The notes under the pieces were generated by a model. It had not been told where the DNA came from and did no database searches. It saw only the letters and a list, made by a program, of their open reading frames with translations. This document shows, piece after piece, positions 7,545 to 16,056 of a DNA stretch of 64,000 bases (positions are counted from its first letter, which is position 1; each line of letters starts with the position of its first letter). The DNA comes from Mangrovicoccus sp049603835. Lineage in GTDB: Bacteria; Pseudomonadota; Alphaproteobacteria; Rhodobacterales; Rhodobacteraceae. Where the stretch lies: the NCBI GenBank assembly GCA_049603835.1, contig JBMYSZ010000018.1, forward strand, positions 1 through 64,000. The letters are read 5' to 3'. The position numbers and the translations under genes are program-made.

Positions 7545-8684
7545 GTGCCAAAGCGATCCATCATGGCTGGTCTTGCCCGCCCGCGCCCTTCGGCGTCGGC
7601 CGCTGAGGCAAACGGCCAAGCAGAGACCTATGCGGCGCTCGATTTGGGCACGAATAGTTGTCGTATGCTTTTGGCGCGTGCCGTGGATGGTCGTTTACAT
7701 GTCGTGGACAGTTTCTCAAAGCCGGTACAGCTGGGCCTTGGTCTCGAAGAAACCGGTCGCCTGTCGCGCCCTGCCATGGGGCGCACGATCCAGGCTTTGC
7801 GGGTGTGCAAGCGCAAATTAGTGGATCACGGCGTGCGCAATATGCGCCTGGTTGCCACCGAAGCTTGTCGCCGAGCGGCCAATGCAGCGCAATTCATTAA
7901 GATCGTGCAGCGCGAAACCGGTTTGGATCTAGAAATCATTTCCGCCGAAGAAGAAGCGCGGCTGGCGGTGATCAGCTGCGCGCCGCTGGTCCATGCCCCG
8001 ACCGAGCAATTGCTGGTGGTGGATATTGGCGGCGGCTCGACGGAATTGGTCTGGCTTGATCTGTCGCATATCGCCCCCGAAGATCGGGTAGAGGCGATTT
8101 TGGATATGAATGAAGGCGCTTTGGCCGGGGCGGCGGGGGCGGTGCGTGTGGTGGACTGGATCTCTGTGCCCCTGGGCGTTGCAACTTTGCGCGATCAGTT
8201 CCGCGATGTAGAGGGCGACTCGGGCTGTTTTGCGCTGATGAGCTGGTTTTTTGAAGAAAACCTGGCCGGGTTTGGCCCCTATGGGCGGCGTCATAAACAA
8301 GACGGGTTCCAGATTGTCGGCACGAGCGGCACGATCACAACCGTCGCTGCCACTTTTTTAGGCTTGCGCCGCTATGATCGATCTGCGGTTGATGGGCTGG
8401 AAATGACCTCCGATCAGATTGATGGGGTGATCCGCGAATATCTTGAACTTGGGCCAGAGGGTCGGCGCAACGATCCCCGGATTGGCCGCGACCGCCATAC
8501 CCTGATCATGCCAGGCGCAGCGATCTTGCAGGCGCTATTGCGAGTGTGGCCGACCCAGCATTTATCCGTGGCAGATCGCGGCCTGCGCGAAGGTTTACTC
8601 TATGCGCAGATGAGCGAGGCTGGGCTCTTGACGACTCCGGGAACGCCCGTCACATCGCGGGTTCCCAATCAAGCAGGGCTGTGA
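7545..8684 (+). CDS. Ppx/GppA phosphatase family protein
   Basis: A 379-residue ASKHA-fold phosphatase acting on polyphosphate or pppGpp. Phosphate-1 block ALDLGTNSCRMLLA (about 31-44), phosphate-2 block VDIGGGSTELVWL and the adenosine-type block GTSGTITTVAATFLGL are present. It lacks the C-terminal HD domain of longer exopolyphosphatases. GTG at 7545 is chosen because CGGAGG sits 8 bases upstream. rlmE follows after 6 bp, a pairing often seen in Rhodobacteraceae and probably co-transcribed. Whether it prefers polyphosphate or the alarmone cannot be told from sequence. Confidence 0.88.
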   Translation: MPKRSIMAGLARPRPSASAAEANGQAETYAALDLGTNSCRMLLARAVDGRLHVVDSFSKPVQLGLGLEETGRLSRPAMGRTIQALRVCKRKLVDHGVRNMRLVATEACRRAANAAQFIKIVQRETGLDLEIISAEEEARLAVISCAPLVHAPTEQLLVVDIGGGSTELVWLDLSHIAPEDRVEAILDMNEGALAGAAGAVRVVDWISVPLGVATLRDQFRDVEGDSGCFALMSWFFEENLAGFGPYGRRHKQDGFQIVGTSGTITTVAATFLGLRRYDRSAVDGLEMTSDQIDGVIREYLELGPEGRRNDPRIGRDRHTLIMPGAAILQALLRVWPTQHLSVADRGLREGLLYAQMSEAGLLTTPGTPVTSRVPNQAGL

Positions 8685-8690
8685 ACAAAA

Positions 8691-9413
8691 ATGGCAAAGA
8701 AACCACGCGGCGGCACAAGCGGGCGCGGCGCTAGAGATCTGCGGGTCAAGGTCAAGACCGCGCGCGGACGCAAGCTGAGCTCGACGCTTTGGCTAGAGCG
8801 ACAGCTAAACGACCCCTATGTGCAGCGCGCCAAGCGCGAGGGCTATCGCGGCCGGGCAGCTTTTAAGATATTAGAGATTGACGATAAATTCCGGTTCCTG
8901 GTGCCAGGGGCGCGGGTGGTTGATCTGGGCTGCGCGCCGGGTGGCTGGTGTCAGGTGGCCGTGCCACGGGTGAATGCTTTGGGTGCGAAAACCGACAAGG
9001 CGCAAGGCCGCATTCTGGGCGTTGATCTGCAAGAGGTGGAGCCGATCCCAGGCGTGGAATTGCATCAGCTGGATTTCCTCGAAGAGGGCGCGGATGACAA
9101 GGTGAAGGCCTGGCTCGACGGGCCCGCGGATGTGGTGATGTCGGATATGGCAGCGGCCAGTTCCGGCCATAAACAGACCGACCATTTGCGCATTGTGGCT
9201 CTTTGTGAGGCCGCGGCAGAGCTGGCATTTGATGTACTGACCGAGAATGGCACATTCGTGGCAAAGGTGCTGGCGGGTGGGGCAGAGGGCAGTTTGCAGA
9301 CCCTGCTTAAGCAGCGATTCGAAAAGGTCGTGCATATGAAACCGCCGGCCAGCCGGTCCGACAGTTCTGAAAAATTCGTTATCGCACGCGGCTTTCGTAG
9401 TGGTAAATTATGA
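8691..9413 (+). CDS. rlmE: 23S rRNA (uridine-2552 2'-O) methyltransferase RlmE
   Basis: FtsJ/RrmJ family enzyme, 240 residues, modifying U2552 in the A-loop of the large subunit. The SAM site (VVDLGCAPGGWCQVAV) and the K-D-K-E catalytic tetrad are visible: K in RAAFKILEID, D in VVMSDMAA, K in FVAKVLAGG, E in SSEKFVIARGF. The N-terminus is a basic Gly/Arg-rich extension (KKPRGGTSGRGARDLRVKVKTARG) typical of alphaproteobacterial members. It is 6 bp after the Ppx/GppA gene, so translation is likely coupled. A Hint-protein gene with its own promoter follows. Confidence 0.93.
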   Translation: MAKKPRGGTSGRGARDLRVKVKTARGRKLSSTLWLERQLNDPYVQRAKREGYRGRAAFKILEIDDKFRFLVPGARVVDLGCAPGGWCQVAVPRVNALGAKTDKAQGRILGVDLQEVEPIPGVELHQLDFLEEGADDKVKAWLDGPADVVMSDMAAASSGHKQTDHLRIVALCEAAAELAFDVLTENGTFVAKVLAGGAEGSLQTLLKQRFEKVVHMKPPASRSDSSEKFVIARGFRSGKL

Positions 9414-9540
9414 AAATTAGATCTGTAAGGGTCAATTTTCTTGACTTAACCACTCGAAAAGGGTTCTCTAAACGTTAATGTGACAACCGCCATTCACAAA
9501 TATGGCACTTGCCGCTTTGCGGCACATTTGGAGTTTTATC

Positions 9541-10515
9541 ATGCCTGTATTCGCAACGTTTCAGAGCATTTTCACCGCCGACACTGGCACTGGCGGTCTG
9601 ACTGATTTTCTTTCCGTAGGGGATGTTTTCCAGGTGAGCGGTACTGATGTCACCGTTCAGACTATTTCATTGTCGGATGCTGACGATGCTCTGGCGCAAG
9701 GTGATACTTTCAGCCTTGTCCTGACCGTTCTGCCGAGCGGTGCATCTGAAACCGTAGATATCACCCTGAGCGACTCCGCAGTTTATGCGGCTCAGTCCAG
9801 CGATGGCGAAGGCGTGCTTTATTCGATCGACAGCGCGGCCTTCTTTATGACCGATGATGCGTCCATCACCAGCGCGGATGTTCTCGGCTCTGACATCCCG
9901 CTCAGCGCTGCTGATTTCGTTTGCTTCGCAGAGGGCACTTTGATCGCGACCCCGACTGGCGAAGTTGCGGTTGAGACCCTGAATATCGGTGACATGGTTC
10001 TGACTGCTGAAGGCAAAGCCGTCCCTGTTAAATTCCTGGGCAAAACCACCCGTGTAAAACTCTTCACCCCGGCAGAGCAGCTCGCTCCGGTACGCATCGC
10101 AGCTGGCGCTCTGGGTGAGAACCTGCCGCATACCGATCTGGACGTGACCGTTGATCACGCTTTGGCGCTCGAAGGTGCTCTGGTTCATGCGGGTGCGCTG
10201 GTGAATGGCACAACCATCAAGCGTGTTGATATGGCTGAGCTGGCCGACACCGTCACCTATTACCATGTGGAAACCGAAGAGCATTGCTTGCTGGTTGCCA
10301 ATGGCGCCGCAGCGGAAAGCTATGTGGACAACACATCCCGTGCGACCCTGGATAACTTTGCTGAATTCGCGAAGCTCTATGGTGCAGAACAGCCGAAAAT
10401 GGTTGAGATGGACATGCCGCGCGCGAAAAGCTTCCGCCAGGTTCCGCAGCGTGTGCGTGATCTGATCGCAGCCCGCGCTGCCGAGCTGACCGCGCCGGAA
10501 GCTCTGGCAAGCTAA
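9541..10515 (+). CDS. Hint-domain (Hint_2) protein B
   Basis: A 324-residue paralogue of the protein at 4466. The N-terminal domain (1-127) is beta-rich, low in Lys and Arg and full of Asp/Ser/Thr. The Hint module starts at C128 (VCFAEGT), has H206 in TVDHAL and ends at D263-N264 followed by Thr. A conserved tail (PRAKSFRQVPQRVRDLIAARA) follows. ATG 9541 is preferred to the in-frame 9502 because it aligns with MPV of the paralogue and has GGAG upstream. TTGACT at 9441-9446 with TTCTCT about 17 bases later may be its promoter, and an intrinsic terminator follows: a monocistronic unit. Confidence 0.82.
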   Translation: MPVFATFQSIFTADTGTGGLTDFLSVGDVFQVSGTDVTVQTISLSDADDALAQGDTFSLVLTVLPSGASETVDITLSDSAVYAAQSSDGEGVLYSIDSAAFFMTDDASITSADVLGSDIPLSAADFVCFAEGTLIATPTGEVAVETLNIGDMVLTAEGKAVPVKFLGKTTRVKLFTPAEQLAPVRIAAGALGENLPHTDLDVTVDHALALEGALVHAGALVNGTTIKRVDMAELADTVTYYHVETEEHCLLVANGAAAESYVDNTSRATLDNFAEFAKLYGAEQPKMVEMDMPRAKSFRQVPQRVRDLIAARAAELTAPEALAS

Positions 10516-10541
10516 GCTTCGCCTGCTGAGAAATATTCGAA

Positions 10542-10570
10542 GCCCGCGTCTTTGGCGCGGGCTTTTTCTT
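10542..10570 (+). terminator. Rho-independent terminator after Hint protein B
   Basis: GCCCGCG (10542-10548), a 7-base loop and CGCGGGC (10556-10562) are followed by TTTTTCTTT. A textbook intrinsic terminator ending the Hint B transcript. Confidence 0.9.
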
Positions 10571-10587
10571 TGGCTTTTCCCGCGGCT

Positions 10588-11790
10588 CTAGCTTTGATCC
10601 TTGCCGCTGGATTTAAACAGCCGGGCAGATGGTGCTGCGGTGATCCCATGCAGGACAACGCTAAACAGCACTGCGGTTGAGGCCACATTTAGCACTTGCT
10701 CATGCATGGTCAGGGTCTGGAATTCGTCTAGCACGAGCAAAGCAAAAAGCGCGGTAGCGAGGCCGCGGGGACCGAACCATCCGAGATAGAGCCTTTCAAA
10801 GCGTGGGGTGCCGGTGCCGATCAGCGACAGGCTTATCGCCAGGGGCCGCAGCACAAATAGGCTTAGCAAGATCAGCACCGCCGCGCCCAAAGACACTTCG
10901 GGCAGGCCTTGCGGCATCAAAACCGCGCCGATCACCAGGAAAGACAGCACGGTCAGCAACTGCCCTTCGGTTTCGATGAACTCAAAGACAAAGGCATTGC
11001 GCCCGCGCATTACCGCGCCAAAGGCCAGCCCGCCGATAAAAGCGGCCAGGAAGCCATTGCCGCCCAGCTCGCCGGAAACCAGATAGGACAAGCCCGCTAA
11101 GGCCAGAACCGCGACACCGCCGAAACTGTCCGAGCTAAGCTTCAGCGCCTCGGCGCCGCGCAGCATCAGCCCGCCAATGACCCCGGTGAGTAGCCCGGCC
11201 AAAGCGCCCATACCGATTTGCTGGGCGACAAAGACCCCCCAGCTTTCCGGTTGGCCCTCTAGCCCGCCCACGGCGAAACTGCCGAAAAACACCACAAAGG
11301 GCAGGGCAAGCCCGTCATTCAGCCCGCTTTCCGCCGATAGGGTTTGGCGGATCTTTTCCGGGATCTTCGGATTGGTCACCACCGCCTGGCCCAAAGCCGC
11401 ATCAGTAGGGGCCAAAATCGCCGCGATCAGTGCAATTTCCCAAAGCGGCCAATCGGGCAGCAGCAGCCAGCCCGCCACAAAGCCCAAAGCGATCATCAAG
11501 GGAAGGCCCAGCACCAGCATCCGTGCCGGTTTCGCGGCGTCTCGCAGCAGGCGCTTGGGCTCGATCATCGCCGCATCCGCGAAAAGCAGCACAATCAGAC
11601 TGACCTCGGCCAGGATATGCAGCCCATGGCCATGCTCGCTTGGTGCCACCAGCCCGGCTTTGTGCAGTGCCCATCCAGCAAAAAGGAATATCATCGGCGC
11701 GGTTAGGATGGTGGAGGACAGTCTCCGCCCCACAAGCGCATAGAGAAATACCAGTAAGGCGCCGATCAATAATCCTAGCTCGCTGGCCAT
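10588..11790 (-). CDS. Na+/H+ (or K+/H+) antiporter, CPA1 family
   Basis: A 400-residue cation:proton antiporter with about 11-12 membrane segments. The ion-site blocks are present: LAPTDAALGQAV with the Thr-Asp pair and, further on, SAESGLNDGLALPFVVFF with the Asn-Asp pair typical of electroneutral CPA1/NhaP-type carriers. It has no C-terminal TrkA or CBS regulatory domain, so it is a short form. It is transcribed away from the isomerase gene at 11917 and stands alone. It probably serves pH and Na+ homeostasis, as expected for a marine or saline organism. Confidence 0.82.
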   Translation of the reverse strand: MASELGLLIGALLVFLYALVGRRLSSTILTAPMIFLFAGWALHKAGLVAPSEHGHGLHILAEVSLIVLLFADAAMIEPKRLLRDAAKPARMLVLGLPLMIALGFVAGWLLLPDWPLWEIALIAAILAPTDAALGQAVVTNPKIPEKIRQTLSAESGLNDGLALPFVVFFGSFAVGGLEGQPESWGVFVAQQIGMGALAGLLTGVIGGLMLRGAEALKLSSDSFGGVAVLALAGLSYLVSGELGGNGFLAAFIGGLAFGAVMRGRNAFVFEFIETEGQLLTVLSFLVIGAVLMPQGLPEVSLGAAVLILLSLFVLRPLAISLSLIGTGTPRFERLYLGWFGPRGLATALFALLVLDEFQTLTMHEQVLNVASTAVLFSVVLHGITAAPSARLFKSSGKDQS

Positions 11791-11916
11791 GGCGGGATCC
11801 TTTTAAATTGTGATGCTTCTTTCCTAGCCGCCGGGGCTCTGCTTGGCAAATACCTGTCATCAAAGGATCATCTGCGCCCGCTAATCCCCCAGGCAGATAG
11901 ATAAGGAGACATCCCC

Positions 11917-12741
11917 TTGACCGATGTAACGCCCCCCGTCATCGGTGCCGCTCTGACGGTGCCGGAACTTGCCAGTTTCCGCGATTGGTTGCTGGAGAAA
12001 CAGCGCGATCTGGAATTGCAGAGCTTTGTGAAAGCCGAGGCCTTGATGGGCGACTGGCAGCCTTTGGTGGATGAGGCGAAAAAGCAGCTGGATGGCTATA
12101 CGGGCCGCTTGGGCATTCACGGCCCGTTCTGGGGCTGGACTTTCGACACGCAAGACCCGGATGTTATTGCAGTGGTGCAAAAGCGGCTGGATCAAGCTTT
12201 GGATGTCTGTGCCGCGCTTGGGGCCACTCAAATGGTGGTGCATTCGCCTTTCTCCACCTGGGACTACAATAATTTCGACAATGTAGACGGTGCCGAGGAA
12301 GCAACGATCGAGCGCTGTCATGTGACCATGGGCGCGGCTGTAAAACGGGCCGAAGAGCTGGGCCTGGTGCTGGTGATCGAGAATATCCAAGATATCGATC
12401 CGAACCAGCGCTTGCGCCTGGCGGAAAGCTTCAACAGCCCGGCCGTGCGTCTGTCCATCGATACAGGCCATGCTCAATATGCTCATGGTTCGACCGGTGC
12501 GCCGCCAGTTGATTATTACGTCAAACGCGCGGGCGAGATGCTGAACCATATTCACTTACAAGACGCGGATGGATATGCGGACCGTCACTGGGCAATTGGC
12601 GAAGGCTCGATCCATTGGCATGCGGTGTTCCGCGCTGTGGCGAAATTGCAGGTGAAACCGAAACTTATTTTGGAACTTCGCGACAAGTCCAAGATTATGC
12701 CTTCGATGGCCTATCTCGAACGAGAAGGCCTTGGCCAATAA
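11917..12741 (+). CDS. Sugar phosphate isomerase/epimerase-type TIM barrel
   Basis: A 274-residue xylose-isomerase-like barrel (AP endonuclease family 2 fold). Blocks supporting this are LGIHGPFWGW, MVVHSPFSTWDY, LVIENIQDIDP with the metal-binding Glu, LSIDTGHAQYAHG, HIHLQDADGY and the late LILELRDKS. TTG at 11917 is chosen as start because AAGGAG lies 8 bases before it and no better ATG is near. The Zn-peptidase gene follows 10 bp downstream. The substrate is unknown; the family includes inositol and hydroxypyruvate isomerases and endonuclease IV. Confidence 0.75.
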   Translation: MTDVTPPVIGAALTVPELASFRDWLLEKQRDLELQSFVKAEALMGDWQPLVDEAKKQLDGYTGRLGIHGPFWGWTFDTQDPDVIAVVQKRLDQALDVCAALGATQMVVHSPFSTWDYNNFDNVDGAEEATIERCHVTMGAAVKRAEELGLVLVIENIQDIDPNQRLRLAESFNSPAVRLSIDTGHAQYAHGSTGAPPVDYYVKRAGEMLNHIHLQDADGYADRHWAIGEGSIHWHAVFRAVAKLQVKPKLILELRDKSKIMPSMAYLEREGLGQ

Positions 12742-12751
12742 GGAACGACTA

Positions 12752-13735
12752 ATGCAACTCTTCGCCTGCCCGGATTGTGGTAATCGCGTTTATTTCGAAA
12801 ACCATGTCTGTGCCAGCTGCAATGCGCAGCTTGTCTTTGATCCGGCCGAGGGCGAATTTGCCCCAGATCGCCCGATTTGCGCTAATCGTTCCAAGATTGG
12901 CTGCAATTGGGCGGCAAGCGGCGAAAGCGAGTATTGCCATTCCTGCCAAATGACCGATGTGACCCCGGATTTAGGCCTGGCAAAGAATGTCGCGCTTTGG
13001 GCGGAAGGGGAGGAAGACAAACGCTGGGTTCTTTATGGGCTGGGCCATTGGGGATGGTTTGGTCCAAGCGATCCGGGCCAATTGCCGGTGTTTCATTTCA
13101 AATCCGAGACGACCAGGCGCGGCAATGTTCCGGTGGTGATGGGCCATGCGAATGGAGTGATCACCATCAATGTGATGGAGGCCGATCCGGTCATTCGCAC
13201 CCGCCGCCGCGAGCTTTTGGACGAAGATTATCGCACGATGATGGGGCATCACCGCCATGAGCTGGCCCATTACCTCTTTATCCGCTTGTCAGAGTTTGAC
13301 GGTTTTTTGGATGAATTTCGCAGGGTCTTTGGCGATGAGCGCGAAGATTACGGCGCGGCGCTGCAACGCCACTACGCGGAGGGCCCGCCTTTGGAGTGGC
13401 AAAATTCCTATGTCACCCCTTATGCCACGGCGCATCCCCATGAAGATTGGGCGGAAACCGTCGCGCATATTCTGCATTTGACCGATATCTTGGATAGTGC
13501 GGTGGCGGTTGGGGTGGCCCATGCAGCGGCACCAGAGCGCCCGGATGATCCCTATGCCACCCGCGATGCGGATCAGTTGATCGATGCCTCGGTGGATCTG
13601 GGCTTGGCGCTTAATCATGTGAACCGGTCCATGGGGCTGCCGGATCTCTATCCTTTTGTGCTGTCCAATATTGTGCGCGATAAGCTCGCTTGCGCCCATC
13701 ACTGGCTGACGGTTCAACTCAGCGACGCGGCCTAA
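12752..13735 (+). CDS. Putative zinc-binding metallopeptidase (Peptidase_Mx type)
   Basis: A 327-residue protein with an N-terminal zinc-ribbon region (C6-x2-C9, C20-x2-C23, C43, C51, C62-x2-C65) and a gluzincin-like core with H169-E-L-A-H173. The motif GHHRHELAHY followed by FRRVFGDEREDY and HPHEDWAETVAHILHL is characteristic of PF15887 proteins. The start at 12752 uses AAGGAAC eight bases upstream; the alternative TTG at 12731 overlaps the upstream gene. It forms a short operon with the TIM-barrel isomerase. No signal peptide, so likely cytoplasmic. Substrate unknown. Confidence 0.78.
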   Translation: MQLFACPDCGNRVYFENHVCASCNAQLVFDPAEGEFAPDRPICANRSKIGCNWAASGESEYCHSCQMTDVTPDLGLAKNVALWAEGEEDKRWVLYGLGHWGWFGPSDPGQLPVFHFKSETTRRGNVPVVMGHANGVITINVMEADPVIRTRRRELLDEDYRTMMGHHRHELAHYLFIRLSEFDGFLDEFRRVFGDEREDYGAALQRHYAEGPPLEWQNSYVTPYATAHPHEDWAETVAHILHLTDILDSAVAVGVAHAAAPERPDDPYATRDADQLIDASVDLGLALNHVNRSMGLPDLYPFVLSNIVRDKLACAHHWLTVQLSDAA

Positions 13736-13834
13736 AGCTTTTCGCGAAAGGCCTAGGGCGCAGAGGATCGCTTTTCGCCTTTTGCCCGGATCTGCAGGCT
13801 ACGAATTTGCGATCCAATGACGCGGGCGAGCGTT

Positions 13835-14677
13835 CTAAGCTGGGATTTCAGCAGCTTCTAGCGCGCGCAGCTCGACCCGCGAAAGTTCCGCGAGCCCGCC
13901 TTCCGGTTTGATCCGGGCGGGCTCTGCCAAGACTTTCAGCCCCTCCACCCCGATTTCAGGAAAGCATAGCCCCATGGAATGGCTCATGGCGATGCGCCAG
14001 CCGGGCTTTGGGTTTAGTGCCGGGGCGATGGTTTTTGTGCCCAACTTTAGGTGATGGGCGATATCCCATTCTTGCGTCGCGCCCTCGATCTCGGTCACCA
14101 CCCAGCAATGCATATCCTGGGCGCGGCCTTGTTTTTCTTCGGGGAAAAAGCAGCCATAGACATAACCGGTCTTGATCCCAGCGGCACGCAAGCTGGCGAT
14201 GAAATAAGTGTTGATATCGACGCAAGAGCCTTCGGCCAGGCCACAGCCCAGGGCAGGTACATAATCCAGCCCATCATTGAACCGATCTTGGGGATGGCCA
14301 TAGGTGAACCGCTCCGCCGTGGCGCAAGCAATCGCCCTGGCCCGAGCGACCCCTTGCAGATCGGGGGCAATCGCCTGGGCCTCTTCGATCAACGCCTCAG
14401 CCGCGCGCGAATAGCGTGATGGCTGGGGGATAAACATCGCCGCCGGATAGGCCGAGCCCGAACCAGGGGCAAGCCGGTAGCGCAGAGTGATTTCCTCGGC
14501 CTCGGCTGTGATCACAAACGCGGCTTGGCCGGTGCTGGCTTCTGTGATTTGACGCGCCGTGCCGCCTATGATTTCAAAATCGGCGTGATCCCCATAAGGT
14601 GTGGCGAGGCCCGCCGGGGCAAGCACTTGGTCGCCCAAGCCAACCGATGCGGTGATTTCTAGACCGGTCCAGCGCAT
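13835..14677 (-). CDS. Transglutaminase-like protein
   Basis: A 280-residue protein with a beta-rich N-terminal domain (1-90) and a C-terminal transglutaminase/protease-like core. The catalytic triad is readable as C152 (AEGSCVDIN), H190 (DMHCWVV) and D205 (QEWDIAHH). No signal peptide is present, so it is presumably cytoplasmic. In related bacteria such proteins often accompany alpha-E and circularly permuted ATP-grasp genes, but none is here. It is divergent from the LysR regulator at 14839, which may regulate it. Function unassigned. Confidence 0.8.
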   Translation of the reverse strand: MRWTGLEITASVGLGDQVLAPAGLATPYGDHADFEIIGGTARQITEASTGQAAFVITAEAEEITLRYRLAPGSGSAYPAAMFIPQPSRYSRAAEALIEEAQAIAPDLQGVARARAIACATAERFTYGHPQDRFNDGLDYVPALGCGLAEGSCVDINTYFIASLRAAGIKTGYVYGCFFPEEKQGRAQDMHCWVVTEIEGATQEWDIAHHLKLGTKTIAPALNPKPGWRIAMSHSMGLCFPEIGVEGLKVLAEPARIKPEGGLAELSRVELRALEAAEIPA

Positions 14678-14838
14678 AAAAGGCTCCGCAGATTTATGCT
14701 GTTGGAAGTGCTTTACGCTAGGATCATGCGCGGTGCTAGAGACTTGCGGTGATCGCGGAAATCCGGCAAGGGTTTGTGCGATAATTGACCTTTGTTCTGC
14801 AGCCTGCGGCTCAGGTTCATCAATGCACAGGAGATGCC

Positions 14839-15732
14839 ATGACGATTGACGCTTGGGATGAGATCCGAACTGCGTTCCATGTGGCGCGGCTTGGGACTGT
14901 CAGTGGCGCGGCCGAGGCTTTGGGCGTGCATCACGCAACGGTCATTCGTCATATCGATGCCCTAGAGGGGCGGTTGGGCGCAAAGCTTTTCCAGCGTCAT
15001 GCGCGCGGCTATACGGCGACGGAGGCTGGGCAAGACCTGCTTCAGGTCGCCCAAGCCACAGATGATCAATTCACCCAGCTGGCCGGAAGGCTGCGTGGCC
15101 AAGGCGAAACGGTCAGCGGCGAATTGGTGGTCACGAGCCTGCCAAGCCTATCACCGCTTTTGGCGCCAGTGATAGCAGAGTTCCAACGCGACCATCCGGG
15201 GCTGATCACCCGCTTTCTCACCGATAACCGCGTCTTCCGCCTGGAATATGGCGAAGCTCATGTAGCTATCCGCGCCGGGAGCGTGCCGCAAGAACCCGAT
15301 AATGTGGTGCAGCATTTTATCAGCCAGGATGTGGCCTTGTTCGGCACAGCGGAATATCTGCAAAAATCCCCTCCGCCGGAAAATGACGAGGATCTGCTGC
15401 GGCACCGATTTATCGGCTTCGACACTCCCAAACCCAAAGCGCCCTATTACAAATGGATGGCGGAAACCATTCCTTCGGATCAGGTGGTATTTCGCGCAAC
15501 GGATGCGCGGGCGGTGAAATATGCGATTCTGGCAGGCGTTGGTTTGGGATTCGTTCCCACCTGGGAGGCGGATCAACACCCCGAACTGATCGAAGTCGTT
15601 CCGCGACGTGATGAATGGTCGGCGAATTTATGGCTTGTGACCCATGTGGATCTGCATCGAACCGCCAAAGTCCAAGCGATTCTGACACATTTGAAGGCCC
15701 AGGCGAGCATCTGGAACGGCAATACAACCTAA
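14839..15732 (+). CDS. LysR-family transcriptional regulator
   Basis: A 297-residue regulator with an N-terminal winged helix-turn-helix (about 1-65: AFHVARLGTVSGAAEALGVHHATVIRHIDALEGRLGAK, shown in part) and a periplasmic-binding-like effector domain. The start at 14839 follows an AGGAGA ribosome site; the 18 codons before it are not typical of LysR proteins. It is divergent from the transglutaminase-like gene, the usual LTTR arrangement, with about 160 bp between for operators. The effector is not deducible. The mini-ORF locus follows downstream. Confidence 0.88.
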   Translation: MTIDAWDEIRTAFHVARLGTVSGAAEALGVHHATVIRHIDALEGRLGAKLFQRHARGYTATEAGQDLLQVAQATDDQFTQLAGRLRGQGETVSGELVVTSLPSLSPLLAPVIAEFQRDHPGLITRFLTDNRVFRLEYGEAHVAIRAGSVPQEPDNVVQHFISQDVALFGTAEYLQKSPPPENDEDLLRHRFIGFDTPKPKAPYYKWMAETIPSDQVVFRATDARAVKYAILAGVGLGFVPTWEADQHPELIEVVPRRDEWSANLWLVTHVDLHRTAKVQAILTHLKAQASIWNGNTT

Positions 15733-15836
15733 CGCTGCGACGGTTTGTCCAATGATTGCGCATTCAAAAGTAAAGACATGGTTAGCAAAAAGACATGTCC
15801 CTGTGTTATTAAGAACACGGGAGGCCGGAGGGGCCC

Positions 15837-15884
15837 ATGGCAGCGACGCGCGGCGGTGCTGACGGCATAGATAAGCAAGACTAA
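15837..15884 (+). CDS. Possible 15-residue leader-like peptide
   Basis: ATG at 15837 encodes MAATRGGADGIDKQD and stops with TAA. It is preceded by a strong Shine-Dalgarno stretch (GGAGG and GGAGGGG within 20 bases) that itself adjoins a hairpin. A strong ribosome site on so short an ORF is typical of leader peptides, but no regulated gene follows on this strand apart from the next mini-ORF. Confidence 0.35.
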   Translation: MAATRGGADGIDKQD

Positions 15885-15893
15885 GTCGAACCT

Positions 15894-15983
15894 ATGGTCC
15901 GTATCTTAGAATTTGCTGACCGCGCCGCTGCCATGTCCCTTCTGCTCGGGCCGAAATTCATTCATCTTATATGTGGATATTAG
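15894..15983 (+). CDS. Possible 29-residue small protein
   Basis: ATG at 15894, ten bases after the first mini-ORF stops, encodes a 29-residue peptide starting MVRILEFADRAAAMSLLLG and ending HLICGY. It is amphipathic with a hydrophobic second half. It has no strong ribosome site of its own, so translation would depend on the preceding mini-ORF. A hairpin follows the stop directly. I know of no named family. Confidence 0.35.
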   Translation: MVRILEFADRAAAMSLLLGPKFIHLICGY

Positions 15984-16056
15984 CTTGCCGGTGACGTTCC
16001 GGCAATAGGTTAGGGCGATGTCATGGGACATAGTCTAGAGCGCTGCGTGACAGTTT

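Larger units (their letters stand above)
15733..16056. other. Structured intergenic locus with two mini-ORFs
   Basis: A 324-bp gap after lysR. It contains CCC-T-GTGTT / AACACGGG (about 15800-15821), directly followed by a very purine-rich GGAGGCCGGAGGGG and two short ORFs in succession. These are followed by a perfect TTGCCGG / CCGGCAA hairpin (about 15984-16005) and a small ATGTC / GACAT stem. This looks like one short plus-strand transcript, but no boundary is proven. Confidence 0.4.
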
